Part shown: positions 8,011-19,961 of the stretch, piece after piece
How positions within the stretch are numbered: the first letter of the stretch is position 1
How the letters are laid out: each line of letters opens with the position of its first letter
Assembly (NCBI RefSeq): GCF_001515525.1
Contig: NZ_BCNQ01000013.1
Coordinates: forward strand, 1 to 64,000
Source of the DNA: Piscicoccus intestinalis NBRC 104926
GTDB lineage: Bacteria > Actinomycetota > Actinomycetes > Actinomycetales > Dermatophilaceae
Direction of reading: 5' to 3'
DNA length: 64,000 nucleotides
Notes under the pieces: generated by a model
What the model was told of the DNA's origin: nothing
The model's input: only the letters and a program-made list of their open reading frames with translations
The model's database searches: none
Program-made: the position numbers and the translations under genes

Positions 8011-9291
8011 GTGGGCACCGCGGAGGGCTCGGGCGACGCCGGTGCCTCGCGCGGCATTGGCGGCACCGGCGGCACCGGCGGCACCGGCGGCACCGGCGGC
8101 ACCGGCGTCACGGCGTACCCGGCGAGCTGGCCGGGCTCCGGGCCGTGGGTGGCCTCGAGCCGCGTGCTCTTCGTGCTGCTGTGCCTGTGGGCGGCGGTCG
8201 TGGTGCCGCTGTGGTGGTGGCTGCCGCTGCGTACCCCGCCGGGGTGGCACGCCCACGAGATGGTCTTCGCGGTCGGAGGCGGTGCGCTCGCGGCCTATGT
8301 ACCGACCGCCTGCAACAGCTGGACCGGGCGAGCCCCGGTGCGCGGTTGGCCCGTCGCGATGCTCGCCGCCCTGTACGTCACCGCCCGCGGGGCCGCGCTG
8401 CTGCCGCCCCACGCGCTGCCGCGGTGGCTGTTCGCCCTCGCGTTCGCGGCGCCGCTCTGGTGGATCGCGGCCGTCGTGCTGCGGGAGCTGCGTTCGGCGC
8501 GGAAGTCGCTGCGGGCGGCCGTCTTTCCGCATTCGGTGCTGGCCTTCTGCGCCCTGGCCGGCGGCGTCTCGGGGTGGTTCGGCTCCGGGGTGATGACCGG
8601 CTCCCCGAACCCGCTCCTGCCGCAGGTCGTCGTCGGCGCCTTCGCCCTGCTGCTCGCCGGGGTCGGCGGGCGCATGGTCCCGGCCTTCCTCAACGCCGCC
8701 GCCGAGCGCGTGGGGCTGCCGGTCGTCAAGCAGCACCGCTGGTCGCGGCTGCCGTTCCTGACGGTGCTCGGTCTCGCGGTGCTCACCGCGGGACGACCGG
8801 AGTCGGCGCCGCTCACCTTGCTCGCGGGACTGCTCGTCGCAGCGCACGTCGCCCGGTGGCCATGGCGGTACGCCCGCCACGACGGCATGGCCGCCGCGAC
8901 CCTGTGCGTCTACCTGTGGATCCCGATCGGCCTGCTGGGCTGGGGCACAGCGCGACTGGCCACCCGGTGGGGGCCGGGGCTGCCGTTGGGTCCGGCCGCC
9001 GCCTCCCACCTGCTGACGATGGGCGCGCTCACGGGTCTGGTCGTCGCCGTCATGGCCCGCACCAGCGCCCGCCGCGGCGACCACCGTCTGCACATCCGGC
9101 CCACGACCCTGGCGGGGCTGGTCGCGCTCATGCTCGCCGTGCCGGCCCGGCTCGCCGAGGTCGACGGCGTCGCCGTCGGGCTGTGGTGCCTGGGTTGGGT
9201 GCTCGTCGCGTTCGGGCACCGCCACCACCTGGTCGGCCCCCTGCAGCGGCCGGTGTTCAGCGCCCGCCGCCACCCCGTCTCCGACGCCTGA
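8011..9291 (+). CDS. NnrS-family haem/copper-type membrane protein
   Basis: The 426-residue protein has about 12 hydrophobic segments. Early in the sequence it has GWHAHEMVFAVGGGALAAY followed by NSWTGRAP, which matches the WHAHEM...nWTG signature of NnrS. GGRMVPAFLN and a GALTGLVVAVMARTSARR segment, also typical of NnrS, follow. NnrS proteins are linked to nitric-oxide stress and denitrification. The GTG at 8011 is preceded by AGAGGAG. The cytoplasmic N-terminus contains a GTG tripeptide repeat encoded by a 9-bp DNA repeat. A single stand-alone copy without nor or nir genes nearby suggests NO tolerance rather than respiration, which is inference. Confidence 0.75.
   Translation: MGTAEGSGDAGASRGIGGTGGTGGTGGTGGTGVTAYPASWPGSGPWVASSRVLFVLLCLWAAVVVPLWWWLPLRTPPGWHAHEMVFAVGGGALAAYVPTACNSWTGRAPVRGWPVAMLAALYVTARGAALLPPHALPRWLFALAFAAPLWWIAAVVLRELRSARKSLRAAVFPHSVLAFCALAGGVSGWFGSGVMTGSPNPLLPQVVVGAFALLLAGVGGRMVPAFLNAAAERVGLPVVKQHRWSRLPFLTVLGLAVLTAGRPESAPLTLLAGLLVAAHVARWPWRYARHDGMAAATLCVYLWIPIGLLGWGTARLATRWGPGLPLGPAAASHLLTMGALTGLVVAVMARTSARRGDHRLHIRPTTLAGLVALMLAVPARLAEVDGVAVGLWCLGWVLVAFGHRHHLVGPLQRPVFSARRHPVSDA
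8053..8106 (+). repeat. 9-bp tandem repeat inside the NnrS-like gene
   Basis: Six in-frame copies of GGCACCGGC (the first is degenerate, GGCATTGGC) encode Gly-Thr-Gly repeats in the N-terminal tail. The unit is a multiple of three, so copy-number change would alter tail length without shifting the frame. Confidence 0.85.
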
Positions 9292-9523
9292 GACGCGACG
9301 GCCGCTTCGCACCTCGCCGACGCCCCTGCGGGAACGGCCGAGACGAAAGTGGCATACGCACTCGGGGATCGCCCGCGGCGCGGCTGGCATCACCGCAGGT
9401 CACAGCACCGCGAGAACACGCGGCGAGCCCCTGCCGGCGGAGTATGTATGCCATCCTCGTCTCCGACCCGGCTGTACTGGCTCGACACCGCGCGAACCCG
9501 GCCGGCAAGAACCGCAGACCGCC

Positions 9524-13201
<3,678 letters not shown>

Positions 13202-13352
13202 GGGGGCAGCGACTTCCGACGACGTGATCTGTGCTCGTCCAGGGTAGAACCCGGCACCGACAGCCCCTGCGCGGCCGGGCGACCGGCCCGCCGCCACGCG
13301 AGCCGCCCAGCCACCGCCACGCCCGCCAACGCGCCCGCGCCGGCCACCTCCC

Positions 13353-13374
13353 CGACACGTGTCGACACGTGTCG
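13353..13374. promoter_or_regulatory. 22-bp perfect palindrome, candidate operator
   Basis: Two overlapping copies of CGACACGTGTCG form a 22-bp sequence identical to its own reverse complement. It lies between mfd and the divergent module, about 150 bases upstream of the mfd start. Nested CACGTG cores suggest a dimeric regulator site, though none is identified. Confidence 0.4.
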
Positions 13375-13525
13375 ACCCACGTCGGGAACCCACATCCGCA
13401 GGCCGGGCGGACCGCGGGTCGCGCTCGGATTACGTTGCGCCGCAAATGGTCCGGAAAATCTCACAGATAAACTGCCGAGTAATCACACAGTGATAAGTGA
13501 ACGCAGGCAATCCGCCACGGTGCTA

Positions 13526-13564
13526 ACCTTCCACCGTCGGCTACCAGGGGTCCGTCTGGAAGGT
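13526..13564 (+). promoter_or_regulatory. Hairpin in the probable 5' leader of the ACP module
   Basis: ACCTTCCA at 13526-13533 pairs with TGGAAGGT at 13557-13564 across a 23-base loop. It lies 82 bases before the first start codon of the module. It could be an attenuator or processing site. No known riboswitch consensus was recognised. Confidence 0.3.
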
Positions 13565-13645
13565 GGCCGAGCGGCGGGGGGCCAGCGAGATGACGACCCG
13601 ACTCCTGCCGTGACAGCACAGTCGTCAGCGGGGGGTTCATTGTTC

Positions 13646-15592
13646 ATGCGCGCCGTCGACCCGACGCCGCTCTCGTCGGGGATTGAGTCGAGTCCCACAC
13701 CGGACGCACCCGAATCCATGCCCGAATGGGTGCGTCACCGGCGGTTGAGCTGGATCCGCTCCGCGGACCGCTGGCTCTGCGCCCGCGTCGACGAGCCGGA
13801 CGACCGGGTGGCCCGGGGCGCGGTGATCGTCGCCCCCTCCTTCGATCGCGAGGCGGTCGTCTCCTTCCGCACCACGCGCGCGCTCGCCGCCCGGGCCCGC
13901 CGCGCCGGCTTCGTCGCGTACACCTTCGCCTGGTCCGGCGACGCCGACTCCAGCACGCTGCCCGAGGACGGCGACCTCGCCCGGCTGTGGCTCGAGGACC
14001 TCACCGCCGTCATCGGGCACGCCCGCGGGCTCGTCGGCCCCGACGCCCCCGTCCACGTCGTCGGCCTGCGGTTGGGAGCGGCCGTGGCGGCCCTGCTCCC
14101 GGACCACGGACCGGGGCGCCGGCTCTACTGGGAGCCGATCTCCGGCGGCTCGTTCCTGCGCCACCACAAGCTCATCCGCCAGACGTCGGTGCCCGTGCCG
14201 ACACTGGAGTCGGTCGTCGAACTCGACGGAATGACCCTCACCCCCGCGCAGGTCAGCGGTCTGCGTCGGCTGCGGGCCCCGAGCGCCGCGAGCCTGGGCC
14301 CGCACGAGGAGCTGCGTACCGAGTCCGACCGGCGCGCCGCCATGCGGCTGGTGCTCGGCGCCCCCTACTTCGCGCACGTACCGCACGCCGCGCTCGACGA
14401 GATCGTCGAGCGCCTCCCGGCCGGCGAGCCCGTCGACCTGCCCGCCTGGACCCCTCAGCTCGTCGCCACGATGAGCGTTCCCGACGCCGAGGGACGTCCG
14501 GCGACCGTCACCGAGGCGATGTGCGAGATCGGCCCGAAGCGGCTGCCGGGCATCGTCACCCGCAGCGCCGACGTCGCGCCTCGGGCGGCGGTGTTGTTCA
14601 CCGCGATGGGCGCCGAGATCAAGGCCGGCCCCGGCGGCGCCTGGTCGCGCGCGGCCCGCGAGCTGGCTCCCGAGGGCGTGTTGTCGCTGCGGGCCGATCG
14701 CGGCGGGCTCGGCGACGACGCGGATCCCGACCACGCCCCCGAGCCGCGGCCCTACACCGACTCCGCGGTGCTCGACGTGGCGTCGGCGACGTCGTGGCTG
14801 TCGGGCCGCGGCCTGCCGGTCATCGGAGTCGGGGTGTGCGCCGGCGCCTGGGCTCTGCTGCGCGCCGCCGCCGACCACGACGCCGCGCTGCGTGCGGTCT
14901 TCGGCGTCAACGTCGTGCACTGGAGCCCGGATTCGGCGGTGTACACCGAGGCGTTCTACGCCCACTACCACGGCCAGGAAGCCGCCGACCGGAGCGCGCC
15001 CGCCGACCGCTCCCCCGAAGGCCGCTCCCCTGAAGGCACCGACACCCCGGACGACGCGGAGGGCGACATTCCCGGCGCCTCGCGCCGCGGAGCCGGCACG
15101 GTGCTGCGCGGTGGGCTCTCGGCCCTGCGGGAGCTGGTGAGCACCGAGCTGGCCATCCGCCTGCCCCGGCTGCGTTCGGCCCTGCGCCCCGACGTGCCGC
15201 TCGACCTCACCGAGCCGCTGCTGCGCACGGTGCCGCGGCGGGTCGGCATCACGCTGCTGTACGGCTGCCACGACCACCGCATCTTCCTCGGCAAGGGCGG
15301 CGGCCGCTCGATGCGGCGGGCGACGCGCGGCGGGCAGCAGTTCGAGGTCGTCGTCGACCCGGCCATCGACCACAGCCTGTTCGCGCAGGCGGCCCAACGG
15401 GAGACGCTGGAGCAGTTGCGCCGGCGGATCGACGCCGAGGCGCCAGTCATCCCAACCGAACCCGCCACCGCGCCGGCGCCTTCGACGGCAGAACCGGGAG
15501 CCCCGGTCATCACCCTCACCCGGGTGGCCGGCGTCGATCACGTGCGGCATCAGGGGCAGGTCTCCCCGGTCTCGAGGGAGGCGGGCCGGTGA
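13646..15592 (+). CDS. Tandem alpha/beta-hydrolase fold protein with Cys nucleophile in second domain
   Basis: The 648-residue protein contains two alpha/beta-hydrolase-like halves. The first (about 35-200) has GAVIVAPSFDREAVVSFR and the elbow GLRLGA, where the nucleophile position is Arg142 rather than Ser; it is probably catalytically dead. The second (about 310-620) has AVLFTAMGAEIKAGPGGA and the elbow GVCAGA with Cys398 as the candidate nucleophile. It ends with a catalytic-type DPAIDHSLF (His576). A G-x-C-x-G elbow is known from polyhydroxyalkanoate synthases and some thioesterases, so acyl transfer is as likely as hydrolysis. The ATG at 13646 has a G-rich site about 10 bases upstream; an alternative ATG at 13718 has none. 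It overlaps the ligase gene by GTGA, so the two are translationally coupled. Substrate unknown. Confidence 0.75.
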   Translation: MRAVDPTPLSSGIESSPTPDAPESMPEWVRHRRLSWIRSADRWLCARVDEPDDRVARGAVIVAPSFDREAVVSFRTTRALAARARRAGFVAYTFAWSGDADSSTLPEDGDLARLWLEDLTAVIGHARGLVGPDAPVHVVGLRLGAAVAALLPDHGPGRRLYWEPISGGSFLRHHKLIRQTSVPVPTLESVVELDGMTLTPAQVSGLRRLRAPSAASLGPHEELRTESDRRAAMRLVLGAPYFAHVPHAALDEIVERLPAGEPVDLPAWTPQLVATMSVPDAEGRPATVTEAMCEIGPKRLPGIVTRSADVAPRAAVLFTAMGAEIKAGPGGAWSRAARELAPEGVLSLRADRGGLGDDADPDHAPEPRPYTDSAVLDVASATSWLSGRGLPVIGVGVCAGAWALLRAAADHDAALRAVFGVNVVHWSPDSAVYTEAFYAHYHGQEAADRSAPADRSPEGRSPEGTDTPDDAEGDIPGASRRGAGTVLRGGLSALRELVSTELAIRLPRLRSALRPDVPLDLTEPLLRTVPRRVGITLLYGCHDHRIFLGKGGGRSMRRATRGGQQFEVVVDPAIDHSLFAQAAQRETLEQLRRRIDAEAPVIPTEPATAPAPSTAEPGAPVITLTRVAGVDHVRHQGQVSPVSREAGR

Positions 15593-16845
15593 CCGCGTCG
15601 ACAACCGGGCTCGTGCGGCACGCCGACCCGACGATCCGCCGGAAGGTCGACGAATTCGCCTCGGCGTTGACGCGGGGCGACTCGATCCTCGTGCGCCCCA
15701 AGGCCGACTACGACGGGATCGACCGGGTCGTCGCCACGATCAGCGGGGCCGCCGCGGCCGCAACCGGTCGGCTGCTCGTCACCGACCTTGAGTCCGAGGA
15801 GCTCACGCAGACAATCGAATCCGTCGAACACCCCGAGTCGTCGGCGGGATCGACGCCGCTGTTCGCGTTCCACACCTCCGGCTCCACCGGCTCCCCGAAA
15901 TGCGTGATCTACGAACGGCCGCAGGTGATCTCGCACGCGGACGCGGTGATCGCCACGCTCGGGTTGAGCGCGGCTGAGAACTACGTCGCGCTGCCGCCCA
16001 TGCGGTTCGCCTACGGGTTGAGCATCGTGGTCAGCCACCTGCTCGCCGAGGTGCCGGTGACCTTCGCCGACGCCGAGTGGGGGCTGCCGGCGCTGCAGGC
16101 TGCCGCCGACGACGACGAGCGCCCGTTGGCCGTGTACGCCCTCCCCCAGCACACGCCGCTGCTGCTGGCCAGCGACCTGGCCCCGGACCGCCTCGAGCGG
16201 TTGCTCATCGCGGGCGGCCGGCTCTCGGGCGCTTCGGCACAGGCCCTCGCCCGCCGCTTCCCGCGGATGCGCCTGACGAACATGTACGGCCAGGCCGAGA
16301 TGGGGCCGCGGCTGGCCACCTGGCACGGCGACCCCGCCGACTTCACCGAGGGCCTCATCGGGAGCCCGATCCCCGGGGTCGACCTCGACGTCGCCGACGA
16401 CGGGGTGCTGCTCGCGCGCAGCGACCACGCGATGACGGCCGCGATGCGCGCCCCGTACGAGGCGATGGAGCCGTTCGCCGGGCGGAACGAGGCCGTGCGC
16501 ACCGGCGACCGGGCGACCCGCCTGCACTCCGGCCCGCACGCCGGGCTGCTGCGGCACGACGGCCGTGCCGACCATGTGCTCAACGTGGCCGGCACCAAGG
16601 TCGATCTGCATCGTGTGACGGCGATCGTGCAAGAGGTGACCAAGCCGCTGCTCGTCAACGTCGGCACGCGCCCGGCACGCCGCGGCGGCGACCTCGTGCC
16701 GGTCGTGGAGATCGTGCCGAACGGACCGGCTCCGAGCAGCACCGCGCCCGTGCGGCGCGCGCTGCACACCGAATTCGGCGGACTGGCCGCCTTGTTCGAC
16801 CTGAGATACGTCGACCGACTCACGCTGAAGGAGAGTGGCAAATGA
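15589..16845 (+). CDS. AMP-forming acyl/aryl ligase (ANL superfamily) that probably loads the adjacent ACP
   Basis: The 418-residue protein is a compact adenylate-forming enzyme. The P-loop A3 motif is HTSGSTGSPKCVIYER (residues about 100-115), A5 is NMYGQAEMGPRL, A7 is RTGDRATRL, and a hinge-like GRADHVLNVAGTK follows. The C-terminal catalytic lysine lies in LTLKESGK at the very end. At 418 residues it is shorter than most acyl-CoA ligases (500-600), mainly through a reduced N-terminal domain. It would activate a carboxylate with ATP and pass it to the phosphopantetheine arm of the ACP encoded 1 kb downstream. The GTG start overlaps the hydrolase stop by four bases, and its own stop overlaps the next start by ATGA. 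Confidence 0.85.
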   Translation: MTASTTGLVRHADPTIRRKVDEFASALTRGDSILVRPKADYDGIDRVVATISGAAAAATGRLLVTDLESEELTQTIESVEHPESSAGSTPLFAFHTSGSTGSPKCVIYERPQVISHADAVIATLGLSAAENYVALPPMRFAYGLSIVVSHLLAEVPVTFADAEWGLPALQAAADDDERPLAVYALPQHTPLLLASDLAPDRLERLLIAGGRLSGASAQALARRFPRMRLTNMYGQAEMGPRLATWHGDPADFTEGLIGSPIPGVDLDVADDGVLLARSDHAMTAAMRAPYEAMEPFAGRNEAVRTGDRATRLHSGPHAGLLRHDGRADHVLNVAGTKVDLHRVTAIVQEVTKPLLVNVGTRPARRGGDLVPVVEIVPNGPAPSSTAPVRRALHTEFGGLAALFDLRYVDRLTLKESGK

Positions 16846-17774
16846 GCACCGTGCAGGAACGCTGCACCTGGATCACCGAGCAGGTACACCGGCTGGGGCG
16901 CCGGGGTGCGCTCGTGCAGCTGTCGGGAGGGATCGACTCCTCGGTCGTCCTGCACCTGTGCGCCAAGGCCCTGGGGCCGGACAACGTCGTCGCCTTGTAT
17001 CTACCGGATGACTCAACCGGGCCCGAGACGAAGGCCTTCGTCGAGGCGGCCGCGCAGAACGCGGGCGTGCGGCTCATCGAGCGCTCGATCGCGGCGACGA
17101 TCGAGGCCCAGCAGCCGATCGCGCAGATCAACGAACTCATCCGCAAGTACGAACCGGGTTACGACCCGAGCACGCACGCGTACTCGGTGAACGCCGCGAG
17201 CACGATCGCGCGCCGCCTCGGGGCCCTGGTGTACGAGGTCGCGATCGGCCCGCGCCACGGCAGGCCGGAGAAGACCGTGCGGCTCTCGGTCGAGGACCTG
17301 CGGGCCCTGATCGCCTACCAGAACCGCAAGCAGCGCACCCGCATGCTGTTCGCCTACGCGGAGGCCGAGGCGCTCGGGTACGCGGTGGTCGGCGCGAGCA
17401 ACGGCGACGAACTCGACACCGGATTCGTCGTCAAGTACGGCGACGACGCGGCCGACATCTGCGCGATCGGAGACCTGTCCAAGCCGCAGGTCTACGAGTT
17501 CGCCCGCGAATTGGGCGTGCCACAGCAGATCATCGACCGCACCCCGACGACGGACACGTACGCGCTGGAGCAGACCCAGGAGGACTACTACTACGCGCTG
17601 CCCGCCGACGTGCTGCGCCGGCTCGTCGGCGACGGGGAGAGCGCGATCACCGACGAGGTCATCGAGGAGGTGCTGCCGCAGTGCCCGGGCTGGAAGGCCG
17701 CCGCGCTGCGACAGGCCGCCACGGGCCTGGCCGCCACCCTGCGCTACCAGCGCATCCGCAGTCTTCGCCCGTGA
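16842..17774 (+). CDS. NadE-like ammonia-dependent synthetase (N-type ATP pyrophosphatase)
   Basis: The 310-residue protein carries the N-type ATP pyrophosphatase loop SGGIDSS at residues 28-34. It also has the NAD synthetase signatures YQNRKQRTRM, GASNGDELDTGFVVKYGD and GDLSKPQVYEFARELGVP. NadE adenylates nicotinate adenine dinucleotide and forms the amide with ammonia. This protein lacks the N-terminal glutaminase domain usual in actinobacterial NadE. It is embedded in an operon with an ACP and a ligase, so it may amidate a different carboxylate. Start and stop overlap or abut its neighbours (ATGA with the ligase; 44 bases to the ACP). A housekeeping NadE role is not excluded. Confidence 0.8.
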   Translation: MSTVQERCTWITEQVHRLGRRGALVQLSGGIDSSVVLHLCAKALGPDNVVALYLPDDSTGPETKAFVEAAAQNAGVRLIERSIAATIEAQQPIAQINELIRKYEPGYDPSTHAYSVNAASTIARRLGALVYEVAIGPRHGRPEKTVRLSVEDLRALIAYQNRKQRTRMLFAYAEAEALGYAVVGASNGDELDTGFVVKYGDDAADICAIGDLSKPQVYEFARELGVPQQIIDRTPTTDTYALEQTQEDYYYALPADVLRRLVGDGESAITDEVIEEVLPQCPGWKAAALRQAATGLAATLRYQRIRSLRP

Positions 17775-17818
17775 GCACTACTGCATCCCAAGGCTTTTCA
17801 CTTACTGAGGAAGGAATC

Positions 17819-18061
17819 ATGAAACCCGACTGGAGCACCGTCGAGAAGGACCTGCTCGAGAATGTCTTCTACGCCTTCGACGCGCAGGCCGTGCGTGACT
17901 CCGACGATCTGACCCGCGACGGGATGCTCGACTCCCTGTCGGTCGTGGCGATTCTCGAGGCGCTCATCGAGGCGACCGGCGAGGAGGAGGCGTTCGACGA
18001 CGCCCAGGCCGACGACTTCCGCAACCTGGCCGCGATCCACGAACTGTACGAACGGGTCTGA
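17819..18061 (+). CDS. Acyl carrier protein
   Basis: The 80-residue acidic protein has the phosphopantetheine attachment motif in DGMLDSLSVV, with Ser39 as the carrier site, between predicted helices I and II. Its size and acidity are typical of discrete carrier proteins that serve AMP-ligases. A strong GAGGAAGGA ribosome binding site lies just before the ATG. It sits between the NadE-like and AsnB-like genes with one base to the latter, so it is the likely tether for the module's substrate. It is too divergent to be the fatty-acid AcpP (no DSLDxVE). Confidence 0.88.
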   Translation: MKPDWSTVEKDLLENVFYAFDAQAVRDSDDLTRDGMLDSLSVVAILEALIEATGEEEAFDDAQADDFRNLAAIHELYERV

Positions 18062-18062
18062 C

Positions 18063-19961
18063 GTGTGCGGGTTCGCGGTCGTCATCGGCCCGGAGGCGGT
18101 GGCCGCCGCGCTCGCCGCACCGGCCTGGGAGGATCGCGAGCGCCGGGTCGAGGAGGCCCTCGCCCGGCGCGGACCCGACGAGCACGCGTGGCGGCGCACC
18201 GACGAGGCGATCGTCGCGTCGTCGCGGCTGACGCACTGGGAGGAGGGCGCCTCCACCCAGCCGTTCACCGACGACGAGGGCGGCCTAGGGGTCTTCAACG
18301 GTGAGCTGTTCAACCTGACGGCCCTGCAGGAGCGCGTCGGCCGCCCGGGCGCCTCGGAGATCGAGGTGCTCACGGTCGGTTTCCGCCAGGAGGGGCCGAG
18401 CTTCTTCCGCGCGATCGACGGGCAGTTCGCGGCGCTGCTGCGGGCGAGCACGGACGCGCCGTACGTCGCGGTGCGCGACCGGTTCGGCATCTGCCCGCTG
18501 TACCTCTCGCACGTCGAGGGCGGCGTGGCGCTGGCCTCGCACCTGGAGTCGCTCATGGCGTTGGCCGACGGCGACTGGGGGCCGTCGATGGCGGGGCTGC
18601 ACGGGGTGCTGACGACGTGGGCGCCGACCGACGGACGCACGGCGTTCGAGGGCATCCGCCAGGTGGCGCCCGGCGAGCTCGTCGTCGTCGACCCCGACGG
18701 GCGCGCGCACCGGCAGGTGTGGAGTCCGCCGCTGCCGCGCCCGGAGCCGCGCCCGGCCGCGGGCGGCGTCGATCTCGCCGAGCAGCTGGAGACGGAGTTG
18801 CGGCAGGCCGTGCGGGCGCGGATGCGTTCGATCACGCCGGTGTCGTGCCTGGTCAGCGGCGGGATCGACAGCACGGTCATCGCGGCGCTGGCCGCGCAGG
18901 AGGGCGCCCGCACCGCGGTCGGCCTCGTGCTCGAGGGCGACGAGATCGTCGGTTCGCGGCAACGTCAGGTGGCGCGGGCGGTGGGCCTGGACATCATCCA
19001 ACACACGCTGACACCCGCGGAGACCGTGGAGGTCTTCGAGCGGTACGTCGCGACGCGCCGGGTGCCGCTCGTGCGCCTCGGCCCGGTGGGCATGACCGCG
19101 CTGGCGCGGCGGGCGCGCCGCGAAGGCGTGCGGGCGGTGCTCTCGGGCGAGGGCGCCGACGAGCTGTTCGCCGGTTACGACTCCTACCGGGTGCTCGCGG
19201 CGCGGGCCGGGGTGTTCGGGCCGGTCAACGACCTCGACTTCGCGGCCTTCGGGGAACCGGAGTTCGACGCCGAACGCGGCCCGCGCTGGGCCCGCGGCTA
19301 CTGGCGCACGCTGGTGCGCCTGGCCGGCGGCTCCGCGACCGGACGCGCCGACCTGCTGCGGCCGGTCGCGGCGATGCTCGACGAGGGGCTGCTCGCGGGC
19401 GACGAGCCGGCCGCCCCGGCTCCGACGGGCGATTCTTCGACGAGCGACGCGCTGCTGGACCGCCGGCAGGACGACCTGCGCGACCTGCTCGGGGCGTACC
19501 TGCTGACGGTGCAGGGCGATCACGCGTGGATGGAGGAGTCGGTGGAGCTGCGCCCGCCGTACCTCGCGCAGGGCGTGGCGCGGCTGGCGCTGGAGCACAA
19601 CCCGGCCGACTTCGTCGCGGTCGGCGGCGGCAAACAGCCGGTGCGCGGACTGCTCGCCCGGCTGGCCCGGGAGCGGCCGGCGTTGGCGGAGCTGGACTTT
19701 GCGAAGGCGGCGTTTCGGGTCGACGTGCGTTTCGTGCTGCGCGACCCGGCCGCGTTCGACCGTCTCACCAGGCTCGTCGCGGCCTGCCCGCGCGAGTTCG
19801 TCGACACCGACGCGGTGCTCGAGCGCGCGGCCCACTGCCGCCGCGTGGGCACCTGCAGCGAGGCCGAGTCGATGCTGTTCACCTTCGCCGCGAGCCTGGG
19901 GGTGCTGGCACGCGTCGATGAGCCCGCGACCGAGCCCGCGACCGCCCCGGTCGTCGATTGA
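18063..19961 (+). CDS. AsnB-like class II glutamine amidotransferase
   Basis: The GTG start is followed directly by Cys2, the N-terminal nucleophile of class II glutaminase domains (MCGFAVVIG), which confirms the start. The glutaminase half has VFNGELFN and GDRFGICPLYL-type segments. The synthetase half has the PPi loop SGGIDS at residues 265-270 and LSGEGADELFAGY at 360-372. At 632 residues the length is that of asparagine synthetase B-like enzymes. In EPS and exosortase loci such proteins amidate unknown carboxylates rather than aspartate. One base separates it from the ACP gene, so a carrier-bound substrate is plausible. Its end is the last gene of the module. Confidence 0.88.
   Translation: MCGFAVVIGPEAVAAALAAPAWEDRERRVEEALARRGPDEHAWRRTDEAIVASSRLTHWEEGASTQPFTDDEGGLGVFNGELFNLTALQERVGRPGASEIEVLTVGFRQEGPSFFRAIDGQFAALLRASTDAPYVAVRDRFGICPLYLSHVEGGVALASHLESLMALADGDWGPSMAGLHGVLTTWAPTDGRTAFEGIRQVAPGELVVVDPDGRAHRQVWSPPLPRPEPRPAAGGVDLAEQLETELRQAVRARMRSITPVSCLVSGGIDSTVIAALAAQEGARTAVGLVLEGDEIVGSRQRQVARAVGLDIIQHTLTPAETVEVFERYVATRRVPLVRLGPVGMTALARRARREGVRAVLSGEGADELFAGYDSYRVLAARAGVFGPVNDLDFAAFGEPEFDAERGPRWARGYWRTLVRLAGGSATGRADLLRPVAAMLDEGLLAGDEPAAPAPTGDSSTSDALLDRRQDDLRDLLGAYLLTVQGDHAWMEESVELRPPYLAQGVARLALEHNPADFVAVGGGKQPVRGLLARLARERPALAELDFAKAAFRVDVRFVLRDPAAFDRLTRLVAACPREFVDTDAVLERAAHCRRVGTCSEAESMLFTFAASLGVLARVDEPATEPATAPVVD

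Larger units (their letters stand above)
13202..13645. promoter_or_regulatory. Divergent intergenic region between mfd and the ACP module
   Basis: These 444 bases separate mfd (leftward) from the five-gene module (rightward). The segment at about 13430-13510 is clearly less GC-rich than its surroundings, as expected for a promoter, and includes TCACACAGTGA, an inverted repeat with a 3-base centre. A long palindrome and an mRNA hairpin candidate are listed separately. No coding frame is convincing. Confidence 0.5.

Noticed and set aside
13202-13645. Possible riboswitch upstream of the ACP module
   Set aside because: The region contains a hairpin but no consensus of a known riboswitch class that I could recognise.
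13637-15604. Long minus-strand frame opposite the tandem hydrolase
   Set aside because: Low-complexity Arg/Gly/Val composition. The opposite strand encodes two recognisable hydrolase-like domains with overlaps to the next gene.
18285-19835. Long minus-strand frame opposite the AsnB-like gene
   Set aside because: It is Arg/His-rich, has no motif, and lies fully within a gene with clear catalytic motifs on the plus strand.
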